From: Haliotis asinina
Taxonomy: Eukaryota; Mollusca; Gastropoda; Lepetellida; Haliotidae
Direction: 5' to 3'
Length of the DNA: 64,000 bases
NCBI RefSeq assembly: GCF_037392515.1
Contig: NC_090283.1
Location: 26,924,249 to 26,988,248 of the forward strand
Translations under genes and position numbers: made by a program
Part shown: positions 45,501 to 59,700 of the stretch, one piece after another
Layout: every line of letters starts with the position of its first letter
Position numbering within the stretch: position 1 is the first letter of the stretch
The notes under the pieces: model-generated
Database searches by the model: none
Told to the model about the DNA's origin: nothing
Seen by the model: only the letters and a program-made list of their open reading frames with translations

Positions 45501-47170
45501 CGATTACTTAAAGACATCAAGTTTGAGAGAGATTTTTTTCTTCTAATAACGTGTACATTATTTTAAAAATATTGTTGGGGGGACAATTTTGAAAAAAAAT
45601 CTAAAAGCTGGTGAAAATATCTAGTGTGAAGCCATTTAACATTTAACATTTTGACATGGGCAGTATAAAATAACAACATTGGCAGACAATATGGAAGCAG
45701 AGGAAACACTAGTTACCATAGGAACACTGATGCATCATGGGATGCGTCACAAGGTGATATCACAGAAGATAACCCTGACTTCCACTGACAAACTCTTCCA
45801 GAATTCTCTCCCCTGTCTCCAGGAAACCACTCATGAAACAACTACTCACCCAATCAAACAACAGCTCAACTTCAGTCCATAAGTACTTACACCTTTCCAT
45901 AGCACTTCTCTAAGTTTCAAGCCATACCACTTACATACAGGTCCAAACATTAACAACCTCACTATTATATTTAAACTGTCAGTAACTCTTTAACCTTGCA
46001 ACATGCTATTGTTTCAAATCATAGCTTCCTGTAAAGGAGAGTTGAATACGAAGGACAGTTTGCCCATGGTGTCAAGGACGAGTAGTGTGTTGATTCTCGA
46101 GGATCAAGAAGACAGTATGACGTTGGGCAACCTTAAGCTAAACTGAAATTGTTTCAACTGCCTAACTTATATTGTTTGTCTATTTTGCAAATTTCAATTT
46201 CAAAAGCATAAAGTAAAAGCAATACATTAGTACAAAAAAAGCCCACTCCTAACCGACCAAGACTACAAGCACTTCTGCAGTTAATGAGCTTCAGTCACTT
46301 GTGGGGTGAAGATGGCACATTGTTGTGAGAGACAGTACCAAATAAAATATAATTAGCAAAGTATGTGAGGCACTTGGGAACAGGGCAGAGTACAAACCAA
46401 AACATTATGTCTTGATCCATTGAACATTTGTAGCACTATGAAACTCATTTCTCAGTAGCCAAAATCCTTTTGTCTGCTGCAGCACAACAAACTCTTTGTG
46501 GGTTGGTCCTTGCATTAAGTAACGGAATACTGATCAATGAAGACTTAAACTTAATCCAGCAAAGTGGTTTGAAATTTCACATAACAGTCAACTTTAAGGT
46601 TACCCTCAGCAATACTGCCTTCTCAAGAACATCAAGTTCAAAAGTTCAAGCCATGCAAAAATAGAGTTCTATACATCAGAAAATATATACATGTGATGCC
46701 CATTGCGGGCTACAGTGAAGAAAGAGCCAGTTCATATTACAAAACTGTCTCAATAATGTGTCAGTTAATTTCATGTGATTTGGCACCAGATGACAATTGT
46801 TAATCTTATCAGTGTCTGAAAGGAATATGAATGACTAATAATGTTTTCAATGCATTATTGACTGTTTACCGAGACAGCTCTGGAAAACAAACTGGTTTGT
46901 AATAAATAATCGTGCCATTTGAATCCCTACTCATCTGTCCTCTCTAGAATATTTATCACAACATATCCTGTGATTGCCCACCAGCAGAAGTTGAATGATG
47001 TTTTAATTGTAAATGTCTGTGTTGTTTAAATCCGATCTCCTGTTATACTTAATATACAAAGGTAGATCAATAAACACTCTGCTTCTCTCAGTCATGTTCT
47101 CTCTTTGTGATCATAAAACTGTAAATAATTCTTATTTATGTAAGAAAAACTGAAATATTTCTATTCTGAT
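42591..47170. other. Spacer between eIF4A and the diacylglycerol kinase gene
   Basis: No gene was supported on either strand. A decayed family A SINE (- strand) is visible at about 43828-43915 (GGGACACCAGAAGTGGACAT, TGTACCCATATGGGGTATC). A 14-bp imperfect stem lies near 45202-45236. Several open frames of 60-114 codons show no domain, no paralogy and no splice context. Confidence 0.45.
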
Positions 47171-47174
47171 GCAA

Positions 47175-50100
47175 TTCTGAAACCAAACACTTTTTTATTC
47201 TCGAATCTTCACAATGAACCATTTATTGACAAAATATTGTCTTTACTCAATTTCATTCAAGCTAAGAAATCAGATACGAGAGTTGTATCCCTTCCTTCCA
47301 ATTAGGGCCCCTCCTGCAATCTAGACATGTAGACAGTCATAAAAATTGTAATAACTGCCTTAGTGAGAAGGTGCCATTTAGTCATCAAAAATGTATTCAA
47401 TAATTTACATTAATGTACAAGAAATACACTTAACAAGGAACAAAGTTTGAAATGTTCAAAGAAAAACATCATTCAGCTTCACATGTCCCCATATCCTTTT
47501 AACTGTTTCTTGTATAAAAACATAGCAAGATAGTATCAAATATCAGCAATATAGAAAATGTGTGTGTTTGCACAAAAAGTCACCATTAAGATATGACGGT
47601 ATTCGAAGGTACAAAACGTGGAAAATATATACAAAACTTTGAGGATGCTATCGTGACGAGTCGACTCGGAGACTCTAAAATGTAGTATGAAAAGTGTAAC
47701 AGTTACAACAAGTGCGGCCGTAGAGGCCGTCTTATACCAACAATGTCAACATCCAATACAGGGTACTATACAACGCAAGTAACCACAAGGATAATTACAT
47801 TACACTTATCTAATGGGAGGGAGCCCACATAGATTGCACCGTCTTGAAAACAAATTAATGTACACATGGTAGCCAATGGTCCACAGTCATAGATCTCCAC
47901 CTGAACACAACACACCTAAAACATGTTAACATATTGAAAATTCTTTCTAAAAATTGGCATATCAACATGCTGAATACGTATCAAATCTAGAAAATGGAAC
48001 ATGTTGAAATCTACAAGTGTGTGAAGTAAACTTAGTTCTAGACAAGGGACACATCTAGATGTGTCATCTAGAAATCGGGTACATCCCAAAGTACATCTTT
48101 AGAGCCTGGAACATCTTGCAAGAAAGTGTAACAATGCTATATAAAATGCTGTGTTACATTGTGAGTGAAGAAAATGTCACATGAACAAAACATGAAATAA
48201 TGAATACTAATTTGGAAATCTTAGGAACTCCAGTCTGTTTTTAACAACAACAAACATCAAGGAAACAAAAGGTACATCAGGGCATGGGGACTAGATTCTT
48301 CATTGACATTTTGTCAAGTAGAATTGTGCTAGGTTGAAATGGTTGCTTAAGATGCTAATCAGACCAGTATATATATGCATCTCATAACAAATGAAAAGAA
48401 TACCTAATTATACAGTTAATCTGTCATGGTACACAATATATTCCTCTGTATCAAAATGTATCAACTGATACCAAAATCGGATTGTCTTTAAATTTGTACT
48501 CACCAAAAGATCAGCTTCATCACATGCTTGCTTGATCGGCAGGTGTTTTTACCAACTGACACTCAACTCTACCATATGTCTATTGGATTGGACTGATTTT
48601 GGAAATTAAAATAACTGTGGTTCATGAACCTGCTATGATTTCAGTGTATCGCTTCAGATGGTGTTCCGACTGAACTCGGTAAGTACCCCATAAATCTGAC
48701 CTTTGTTAATCAACACTATGATTTCAGTGTATATCACTTCAGATGGTGTTCCGACTGAACTCGGCAAGTACCCCATAAATCTGACCTTTGTTAATCAACA
48801 CTAAATTGAGATTGTGTTTGAACTGAACTACAACCTGCATTTAAAAATATTTCAAAGCTGACCTCAACTGAGCTATTGTCTAGCGGAAACAAAGTCTGAC
48901 TTAATGACGTAATGAAGAAAATGATGGCTTGTCATCTGAAAATTCCATAACTAAATGTGGTTATCATATCAGATTCACACCAGGCAGGAACGCAGTACCT
49001 CGTTCCAGACAGAGATCTTAGCGCAAAGACAATTTTAAACTCACACACCTAATGACCGACACATTATCATTGGAATTGAAAGGCTTTTGAGGAAAAAGGA
49101 CCAGTGTGTCCCTTTAACATGATGATCTCAGTGCTAAGACCATCATAACTCCATTATTGTTGTAGTCACATGATCATGGACAAGTGTCCACAGTGATCTT
49201 AGCACTAAAATCCAAACTCTCATACCTTAACTTATCCATACAATAATCATATTACGATGATTGTAACATCCATACCCCAACACACATATGCATTCAGAGA
49301 AGCGCAAAGACGATATATACTCCCATAGCTAACACAAACCTACAGTGCTCAAATCATTTTCTGAAAAAAGGGCAAGGCCTTGGATCTGTTCAACAAAATG
49401 ACCTGAGCACTTTCAGAGGTCTATGTTAATGGATGGGAGTTAAAACTGTCATAGAGCTAAAATCATTTCATAAACATGGGCCTATGTTGGCTCTTTGGTC
49501 AGAGACTTTCATACAGACCTGCTGTACAATACGAAACTCTTGCTACACCTAAACAATACAAAATATACAAAATAGGAATGAAAGATACGTTCAATGCTAT
49601 CTTACAAATATAAGACGAATGTTCCTGTTTGTAAACATTTGTATCTTGGCAGAATAAATAACTTAAAGCCATTTAGAACACATAGAAAGTGAAAACAATC
49701 TAAACAATTTTTCACACTCAGAATAACTCTTTGCTACGAATCCCTTGAAACATTTGTACCGAAACGTGACACCAGTAACATGCTTAGCAAAAATACAAAA
49801 CAAACTTATGCCTCTGAACTGAAAACATAACAGTCTTTCGGACATCTTTTTTTTGTGTGTGAAAAGGATACATTTTTTCTATAAACAGATAAACCAATAC
49901 TGGGTAGGTATATGTTTTGTGTATTTGTTTGTGGTGACAGCGCCACTGAAGGGGGCAGGCTAGCTGCAAGTTGTATAACCATCAAAAACAAGTTATAGGG
50001 CCTTATTACAAAGGCTTTATGAAAGCAATGACGCACAGAAGGGAAACAGGTGGAAAATAATGTCCACAACAATCCCTCAATAACACAAGGACAAGCATAA

Positions 50101-50793
50101 ACAAAATTATAACAGCACTATGTTCATATTACACTTGTCTGTCAATACAGCAAGATAGGAGGGAGTTTGTACAATATGTCAAAACAAAACCTGAAAAAAA
50201 AAACAGATTTCCTGTCTAATTATGAAATAAATAGATGCCACATTATGATGAAATAATTATCACATTATGATGAAATAGACCTTTTTCAGACATGCAGCAT
50301 CTGTGGGACTACATGTCGAAAATTGACTAAAAATTAATAAAATTAGAACAATGGTTCATCTTCCAGCATCTGAGAATGTATTCCCTTTTGAATTCCTTGT
50401 TTAATTACGTGCAAATGACCTCACCATATACACAAGGGATGGCACAGAACCCTGATAATGCACACATGCGTGAGATAGTGTCAACAAGTTTTCACCTTAC
50501 ACGAACAAAACAGTAATACAGGTAGGAACAGTTCCTGGAAATAAAACGCTGAAAAACAGCTGTGGTCCCAGGTGTTATCACATAACAATGTCATACATCA
50601 TCACACCAACATCAACGCTGTCCGATGGTGTCATCGGATGTCATCTCACCCTTTCGTTCAGGTGGTCCATGTCATCAGGTACTGTGATCCTGATGCAGCT
50701 CTCAAACACTACAGTCAGTCTCACAGAGCAGCTTCTGCGGCGACATCACCATCAGTAGGACATCGCAGCATCGGCTGCAGCGGCAGCTAAATG
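47175..50793 (-). other. Probable long 3' UTR of the diacylglycerol kinase gene
   Basis: Sequence downstream of the stop codon contains no SINE and no coding signal. On the - strand, AATAAA occurs at 47222-47227 and 47194-47199, with a GT-rich GTGTTTGGTTTC just beyond. A transcript end near 47175 is therefore possible and would mean a 3.6 kb 3' UTR. An 83-bp tandem duplication lies at 48637-48803. The limit is inferred. Confidence 0.3.
48637..48803. repeat. 83-bp tandem duplication
   Basis: Two adjacent copies with a period of 83 bp share GATTTCAGTGTAT, CTTCAGATGGTGTTCCGACT and CCCCATAAATCTGACC with only a few differences. Confidence 0.9.
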
Positions 50794-53700
50794 TCAGGAG
50801 GTGGAGGCCTTCTCAGCTCGCTCGAGAGCCAGCTCCTTGTTCAGCAGCTCCTTGATGCCTTGCTGGATTCTCTTCAAGTGTCCCACCTTTGTCACCCCGA
50901 GATCCTGGACACACAGTAATAATGGTAGCTTTCAGAAACCAAGATGTCACTACTAGATGTCCAAGTGAAATATATATCAGTGTGTATACTACTAACTTCG
51001 TTTAAAATATTGACCACCTCTCATCATGCACACTGAACTATAGAGGCACACTGGCTTCTCATTCAGTGTCTTTCACACAGTGTTATAAAGGCACACTGGC
51101 TTCTCATTCAGTGTCTTTCACACAGTACTAGTGTTATAAAGGCACACTGGCTTCTCATTCAGTGTCTTTCACACAGTATTAGGCACACTGGCTTGTGATT
51201 TGGTGTCTTTCAAACAGTATTACAGAGGCACACTGGCTTGTCATTTGGTGACTTTCACACAGTATTATAGAGGCACACTGGCTTGTCATTCGGAGTCTTT
51301 CACACAGTATTATAGAGGCACACTGGCACACTGACTTGTCATTCGGTGTATTTCACAAAGTACTATAGAGGCACATGGCTTGCCCTTTCATGTCTTTCAC
51401 ACAGTATTATAGAGGCATACGGGCTTGTCATGCAAAGTAACTCGAAAACTAATAGACATAACATACTCAGTGAAACGCTGATCATAATCTAAACACCATA
51501 CCAACTGTGTGAGGTTTTTACAAAATTTTTGTCCTAATAATAAAAAAGTTCTTTACAAACTGTCATTAAAATATTGACACAGTTCCTTGTTTATTACAAG
51601 GGAGGAGTGCAGAGAACGGCACAGCTAAGTGTTTGAGAAGCATGTGCACAGGGGCGAGAAAGTTATTTATTCATTCACCTGTGCTGTGCTGTCTTCATGC
51701 TTTCTCACACACCTGGCTGCCCCTTTCTCAGCACTCCCCCCTCATATCAAATAGTGACCTCTGTCAATATTTTGATGATACTTTGTTAAACAACTTTTTC
51801 ATTTTAAGGAAAAATATTCTGCAAAAACCTCACAGAGTTGGCATGATGTTCTGATTATGATCAGCGTTTCACTGTATGTTATGTTTATTAGTTTTCGAGC
51901 TAGACTGCAATTTATTGGTCTATACCTTGTCACAACAATACAATGTCACAACATGATACTCACCTTGAGATCTCTCCGCTCCAAGTTGAGGAGCTCTGAC
52001 CCACGGATCTCATGGCTGATGAAGGAGTCCCTGTACTCCCCTAGTGAGAGTTTTTCCAGCCAGACTCCGACTTCCTCAGGGGTCCAGCCTCGAACCTCAA
52101 ACCCTGGTGACAAATACACATCATGAGGACACAGGAAAATTTTATTACATTTTCATCTGTCTCATTACCAAACCCTAGGGAAAATACACACTTTCAGCTC
52201 ACAATAATTTATTTTACTTTTTTACGTCCAACCGCAAAGCCACGAAACTACTACTAGTATTATTCCATCACTTCCTCATCTCTTTATTATACCATACTTG
52301 CTTGAAGTGACCAGAATGAGAATAAATGTTAATAAAGTGTTGATATATCACTACAAGGCTTCTAATATTTATACATGAACAGCATTTATTCCTTACACAT
52401 TTTCACATAAATTTCATGAGATGTTTTAAAACCTCAATCATTAACGCTACCACTTGGAAAGATCAAAGGTCTATGTCAATCAAACAATAAATTCCCCTTT
52501 TTACAAGTGTCCTGTTTATGCAATGCTGAGGATGAATATCATTTTACACCTGCAGATCTAAGATGTACATCTAACATAATAACTAAATTTATGTTGACTA
52601 CACACAAATTCTGTCATGCACATTTCAGGGCGACACAATTCTTCCAGTTGCAAGAGAAGAAAATATAATATATATCACAAAAACCAATTTAAAAGAAAAC
52701 CTAAATATTACTCAACTGTTGAAGATATGACTGTAATTACACATTGTGTAACAACATCGCGTGATGCCATACGTATGACGTCAAAGTATTCTACAGTTAT
52801 GACGTCACAATGATAATACCTCTGTCACAATAGTATTAGACCAGAAAGCTAACTGTCACCACTCTCGTTATGAAAGAAGTACATTGCTCGATATTATTTT
52901 GCTAGGCAAGGAATAAATAAAATGCTAAACTATGTCCCTTGTATCACCACATTTATGAAACTTGTGAATGGTATTGGTATCTAACTCACTTTCGCTCGTT
53001 AGATACCAAACCACTCACTCATTTCATAAATATATTAATACAGGGGATATAGTTTAGTCTTCTCTACTCCTTTCATCTTACTGCAGTCAAAACACAGTGA
53101 TTGGAAAATATCAATGCTCCCTTAGAGTTTGATTCCCACTTCACAAAACCATTTACACAGACAAATAAAACCAACAAAAACAAAAAAAGCATAATCTGAA
53201 TTCAACTTCAAGAAAACTAGAGTCAATGCCAACATCTTGATTACATTCATCACAACAGTCAACATCACTATGTCCTATGGTTAAGGATAATTTAAGTGTC
53301 CAAGAAAGCAAAATGGTGCTGCTCAGTGTTAATGACTACCATGCAGGATATTTACCAGGCATTTGTCATGTTTTGGCAACAACGTGACACATTGAGTCAT
53401 GGGTCAAGAAAAGTCTATTCTCGCCATCATTTATGGTCAGTTATTCAGAGTATCATCGCTCCATTTCATCAGCCATGTTAAGATAAGTGGGTTACTAAGG
53501 TCCTCGGGATCACTAAGATTTCAAATTTAACGATGTCAAAAACGTTTCACGATAACATTGGACAAGGGGCACTCATATGTCATGACAAATTTCAAACAAA
53601 GGTACCCTGAAACCCTGAAACTATTGTCTACCATAGTTTTGTTAAGGAATCACCTTCAACAAATCCACTTACTACAGCTACTCTCCCATACAAGGAAGCA

Positions 53701-56700
53701 TATTTCTGCCCTGTATCATTGAACTCAAAGTAAAGCTACAAAAAGCGAGAGAGTGAGAGTAACTTAGTAGCATAGCAGGAAACACCAGAAATGGGCTTCA
53801 CATATTGTACCCATGTGGGGATCGAACCTTTGGTGTGTAGACTGATCGCTTTTACCACTGAATCACCACACCATGCAAAGCAGCAGAAGGTAATGGTAAA
53901 TGATAAAAGCTTGAAGACATAACACTAACTAACACACAATAACATCCAAAAACAACAATACAACCACAATATTCAAACAAAAACCACATTTCATGCCAAA
54001 GACGTCCAAACTGACATTGACACAAGGGAGATAACTCTCACCTGGAGGGAGACTACTCCTGCCTCCTTTCTCCTTTTCCTTCCCCTTTCCCTTCAACTTG
54101 CTGTACACCTTGCTGAACTTGCCACCATGTTTGTGGCGTTTATGCTGTTCTATCATCTGCACCTATAAGCAACGTATCTATGGTTACGGCCTAGAGGTCA
54201 TATTTCCATGTTTCACATGACCAAGTGATATGAAACACAAAAATAACCGTTTGCAATCCAACACTCTGGTCACAGTTTGCTGGGACTCTACTAGCCTCAT
54301 AATATATTTTTTTTTACAGCAAATCATACTGAGTTAAAGAAGACTACAGTACAAGATAATACTAGCATGAGTACACAGACTGCTAAAAGCTTGCTACAAG
54401 TTCAGCTTTAACTGCAGAACCACTATCTTACTATCCCTTATTCCCTATGAAGCGAGGATAATATTAACACCAAGACCTATTATTTCAGCCTATGAAAGCA
54501 TTGTACAAAGGCCCAAAATGACTTTGGAATTTGACAATAGAGATACAACGACGTCCCCTGATCAATCCTGGTCCATAAATCTAGAAGAACTATCTTTTTT
54601 TATTAGGAGGGACTACTTTTGCCGTACTCACTTCCTCTGGTGTCTGTGTGTACTGGCCCACCCCACTGATGTTGGCAACCTTCTTCATCTCCACCTCCAG
54701 TGTGGCCAGGCACATGCTAAGCTTCTCCTCGATGTCGTGCCAGAGGTGCTGCAACATCATCACAAAATGCTGTAGTTTGCTACAACATTGCACACAGAGC
54801 AAAGGAACAACACAGCATATGAGTATTATGGTGCTCTGGCAATTCATCAAGATTTCATATTTATAAGTATTTTTTCATTAAACACAGTTAATGAGTTACT
54901 TTTGATACTACTTGCTATGTCATGGCACATTAGCTCAAAGTGGGTGGAAAGGCAGCATGAGATTACACTTTCAAAAAGTTGCAGTGGTGCATGTTCACAA
55001 TGGCTGGTGCAGGGTGACTTCAGTAACAGGCTGCACCTGGTGCAAGTAACAATAAATATTCCAGCATCTTACACCTGTTACATGTTTTAATTGACCATAA
55101 GTAATACATTCCTCTCTGCATAACACCTTACAAGGAGAAAAATTTGTGAACTCATAAATCAGTTACAAAACAATAACCAAATAAATTATCAAAGCCTCGC
55201 ATGATACAATTTTTTTCCCTAATAATATGATATTATTTCTAAAACCCTTAGATAGTCTGTCTCTCCGTCTTTTCAATGCACACATTTTCATCCCACAGAT
55301 GTGCCAGAAACCATGGGGTCGAATCGTGGTATGACCTATCTAGGTTTCTGAGACCCATGCCATGCCTACAATGATTCTGTTACAATTTTCATTACTGTTA
55401 TATGTTGTCCTTATTTATCATATAATGGAGAGTGTTATCGATGCAATAAACCCATCTAATAAACTTGGTATCCAAATTTAGACCTAGATCTAACATCTAG
55501 ATCATAACAGTAATGAAAATTGTAACAGAATCATTAATCACGTATCATCATGGGGTCAGGTTCTGTTGAATGTATCTGATACCGAGTACTTGCTATGAAA
55601 ATTTCTTGACAAGTATTTATATTACCGTTTAGAACCAGTGACATTATTTTATGGTGCAGCCAAAATTATGATAGTGCAGCCAAACCTATAAGCCAGGTTG
55701 TACTCAGCGCAGGTACTGTGAAACCCCCCAAATCACACCCTGAATAGCTGCAGACATTAATCAGTTAATGGTAAACACACAAGTACAGGCATGGCTCTCA
55801 GAAACCTAGAAAGGTCATACCATGATTCAACCCCATGGTTTCTGGCACATCTATGGGATGTAAATGTGTGCATTGAATAGACAAAGAGACAGACTATCTA
55901 AGGGTATTAGCAAAGAAATAGGAAGAGGAAGATGGGGAGAGATTAAATGCGAGTGACCATCATTTGAGAAGTAGGAAGTATGTCAGTAGTGAAGGAGAGA
56001 GAAAAAAGGTTTTCAACAGAGAGAAAGGGAGTGAAATTGTTTAGAAAAAATGACTGCTTACAACACTGGACATGGCAGGAGCCTTGTCAGAGAGGAACAG
56101 GCTTGCTTCGTTGTAAAGGAGCTTAACGCTGTGAAGTAGGTCAGACACTTGACTCCGTAGTGTGGGCTGAAACAACAACAGTCATCTTAAAACACAAAAT
56201 CAGAGCCACAAGCAATTGGAGTGAGTGAGTATGGTTTTAACGCTGGTTAAAACAAAATTCAAGCAATATCACGGCAGAGGACATCAGACATTTGCTTCAT
56301 ACATTATACCTATGTGGGGAATCGAACCCGGGTTTTCAGCCTGACAAGCCAATGCTCTAACCACTCGGCTAATCCACCACATACACATATCTCCACAGCA
56401 GCAGCAGCAGCAGCAGCAGAGAACACAATACCTGTACCAAGCAGGTGTATATGCCTCCTGTAATGTCTCATGATGACAGGCACTGATCAGGTAAATTGTA
56501 CCTGCTGGAATGTTCATCAGCATCACCTCAGCTATATATATCATTTTAAAATATTTTTTCATTAAGGTATGATTCACATGCAGACACAAAGAGTGAGTGA
56601 GTTTAGTTTTACGCTGCTCTCAGCAATATTACAGCTATATGGCGGTGGTCTATAAATAATCAAGTTTGGACCAGACAAACCAGTGATCAACAGCATGGGC

Positions 56701-59700
56701 ATCGATCTGCACAACTGGGAACCGATGACATGTGTCAACCAAGTCAGCGAGTCTGACCACCCGATCCCGTTAGTCGCCTCTTACGACAAGCATAGTCACC
56801 TTCATTGGCAAGCATGGGTTGCTGAAGACCTATTCTACCCCGGACCTTCACATGTACAGATACAAAGGAACTCAAATCTTAATCAATGCAGCCAGCACTT
56901 CAGCACCTCTCCAATGTAATGGCAAGTTTCATTGCAAAAGACAGGTTTGAATTTGGCACAAATAAACCATGGTATGGTGTTATTAGTCAATATTTTCACC
57001 CAGCTGTAAGAACAGAGATGTAGTGAGCATATCCACATGGGACTGTCCTCCATCACCCTAGATTGTCACATGTTTACAAGTCATCAGACATTCAATACTC
57101 ATTTACAAAATGCCACAGTCCATCCTAATACACCAGAGGTAAAAAAAATACTAAGTTCTGATTTTACAAACTGTAATTAATTATCTCAATAATGCAATAC
57201 ACAAATACAGTCTACGTAAACCATTCCCCAATACTTTTCGTTACACTCCACTACTGAGTCTAACTAAACCTTATGGGAGGTCGCGTCAGATAACCTTTGA
57301 GATTCACCAATCAGAACACAGCTTACCAAATCGTGAAAGTGCACATTCGCACATCCCTTACAAACTTTTTATCTCGAAAAGGTTCATACCTGAACGATTC
57401 CGAATGCCATTTAGCGTACGATCGCTTCCAGGTGATGCACATGGCGTACGTACAACCATGACAACGGTGAGTAAATAGTCGCTGAAAATAGTGTTTTGGG
57501 CAATATTCAAGGATGTCATCTTGTGGAAATATCAGCTAATGGTAACCATGTCAACAGAAACCCCAAAGCGTATATACCACAGTTCAAATAAGTGTGTTAT
57601 ATGTAGATATTTGTTTGTGGAGAAATCTGTGTCAGTACCCTGAATATTTTGAAAGTCCTTCCGATCCCTAAATAATAGCCGTTGTCTGATTGGTTAAATC
57701 TATTTATTTAATCGTCTCCCGTTTGATTGGACGGTCATTGGTCGCTCAAAGGTTACCTGACGCGACCTTCTACTAGGTTTTGTTAGACTCAGTAGTGGAG
57801 GGTAACGAAATACACAGAGACTAAGTTTACTTAGACTGTACACAAATACCACCATGCCATTCAAACATCCTTTAAATCACAAGCAAATTATGACAAATAT
57901 GACAAATGTCAAGTAGCCACAACATTCTTGTTAAGAATAATAAACAACTGAATGCTAGAACATGCACATCAAAACATAATGACTGTTAGGACATAATCAC
58001 ATTTCAAATGTTAATTTATTCAAAACATGAACTTACATGCACAATAATGTAAAATCAAGATCAAAATCTAAATTTGGAAGCATCTGAAATAAATGAAAGA
58101 ATGCTACAAACAATCTATTGTGCACTCAAACAAGCAATCATAAAAAAAAAAAATAAATCAACACAAAACAGATAACATAAAGACTTCCTAAAAACCTTGG
58201 GGTGAATTAATGAAACAGAAAACAAATGGCAAACTCTCCAAGATAACAATACAACTAGTGACACAAACCTGGTACGTCTCAGACTCCGAAGACTCAAGCT
58301 GACGTGAGAAAAAAAAAATCACATCATTTCTCATTTTTTATCTTTGCCTTAATGAATCTCAATTATCACAGTTTTGCCCACGAATCTGTGAAACTTCTAG
58401 CAGCAAACTAAGTTAATAAATTGGATTTCAAGCCCAACAGAAAATATAGCTTAGTGGATAGTTTCCTTGAACTGAAATTCAGCATTATTAACTTCTTATC
58501 AAGTGCAAGTTTTTGTCTTTTGACATACAGATATAGTGCTAATGTGAGTGAAATAGAGAAAACAACATCATCAGTATCAATGACCTGAGATAAACTTTTC
58601 AAGGCATGTTTACACTGTTGAAACAAATTTAGGTAAGAAACAAAGAAGAAGTAAAAGGGGCAAGTAACCGAGTTGGGCCTTATGTTGCTTTGAACAATAT
58701 TCCAGCAGTATTATTATGTAGGGGACACCACAGATGGTTTTGACACATTGTACCCATGTGAGATTCGAACCTAGGTTCTCAGCATGACGAGTGAATGCAT
58801 AAACCACTGTGCTACCCCACTGCCTAAAGACATAAGGAACTTTTGTTCACTTTCACTTACAATTGTGTGTTGATCTGTCACAACTGTTTCATGAAACACA
58901 CACACAATTGGCCTTTCAATTTAAGCACAAATGATCATCCTTTAAAATAACAGCAGTGAGTGAAATGCGGTCATACCACACAGTATATGTTTTCTACAGA
59001 AATAACAGTCATCTGTCCTAATGACAATCTTGCTTATCTTTAATTCATAAAATTCCCTCCCTCCAAATCTGCTGAATGGCTTTCTTCAAATCTTACCCTA
59101 AATGTTTCTAACTTTCATCCATGATTGTATCAGCACCTTGAGCATGTACTAGTTGCCTGGATATGTACTCTATATAAATATCCTATAATTAATCACATTA
59201 AAGTCTAACTTTCATTCCTAAAAACCCATCTGACATCATAACAAGTGTTTGCCACTAACATGGCTACATCCCCTGCTGCTAAAGAATGAAATATTAATAA
59301 CATATATTTTTGCTCACATACAAGATGAGTGAAGTGACTGGTGTCTGGATAATTACCCAAAGTAGTCTGTCAACAAAATTGAGGACACTGGTTGCAATGT
59401 TTTATGGAATATTGTGTTAACATAAGTTCGAAAAGTGGACAAAATAGTTGGTCATATTTAAAATAAGATCAAGGTCACCAAAATCGGCTAGTGTTTGCAC
59501 AATCCCTAATGTAGATTCATCAAATGTAAGCTGTCACCAAATATCAAGACATCAAATAAAATAGTTCACAAGATATGTTAAAGAGTGTTCAAAGTGTCGT
59601 AGTGACCTTGAAAATAAGCTCAAGGTCACCAAAACTGTCTGGTGTCTGCATAATCCCCCAGTGTAGGCTGTCACTAAATTTGCCAATATTGGGTACAATA

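Noticed and set aside
45679-45882. Open frame MADNMEAEETLVTIG..
   Set aside because: It has no recognisable domain, no promoter or splice context, and is of chance length.
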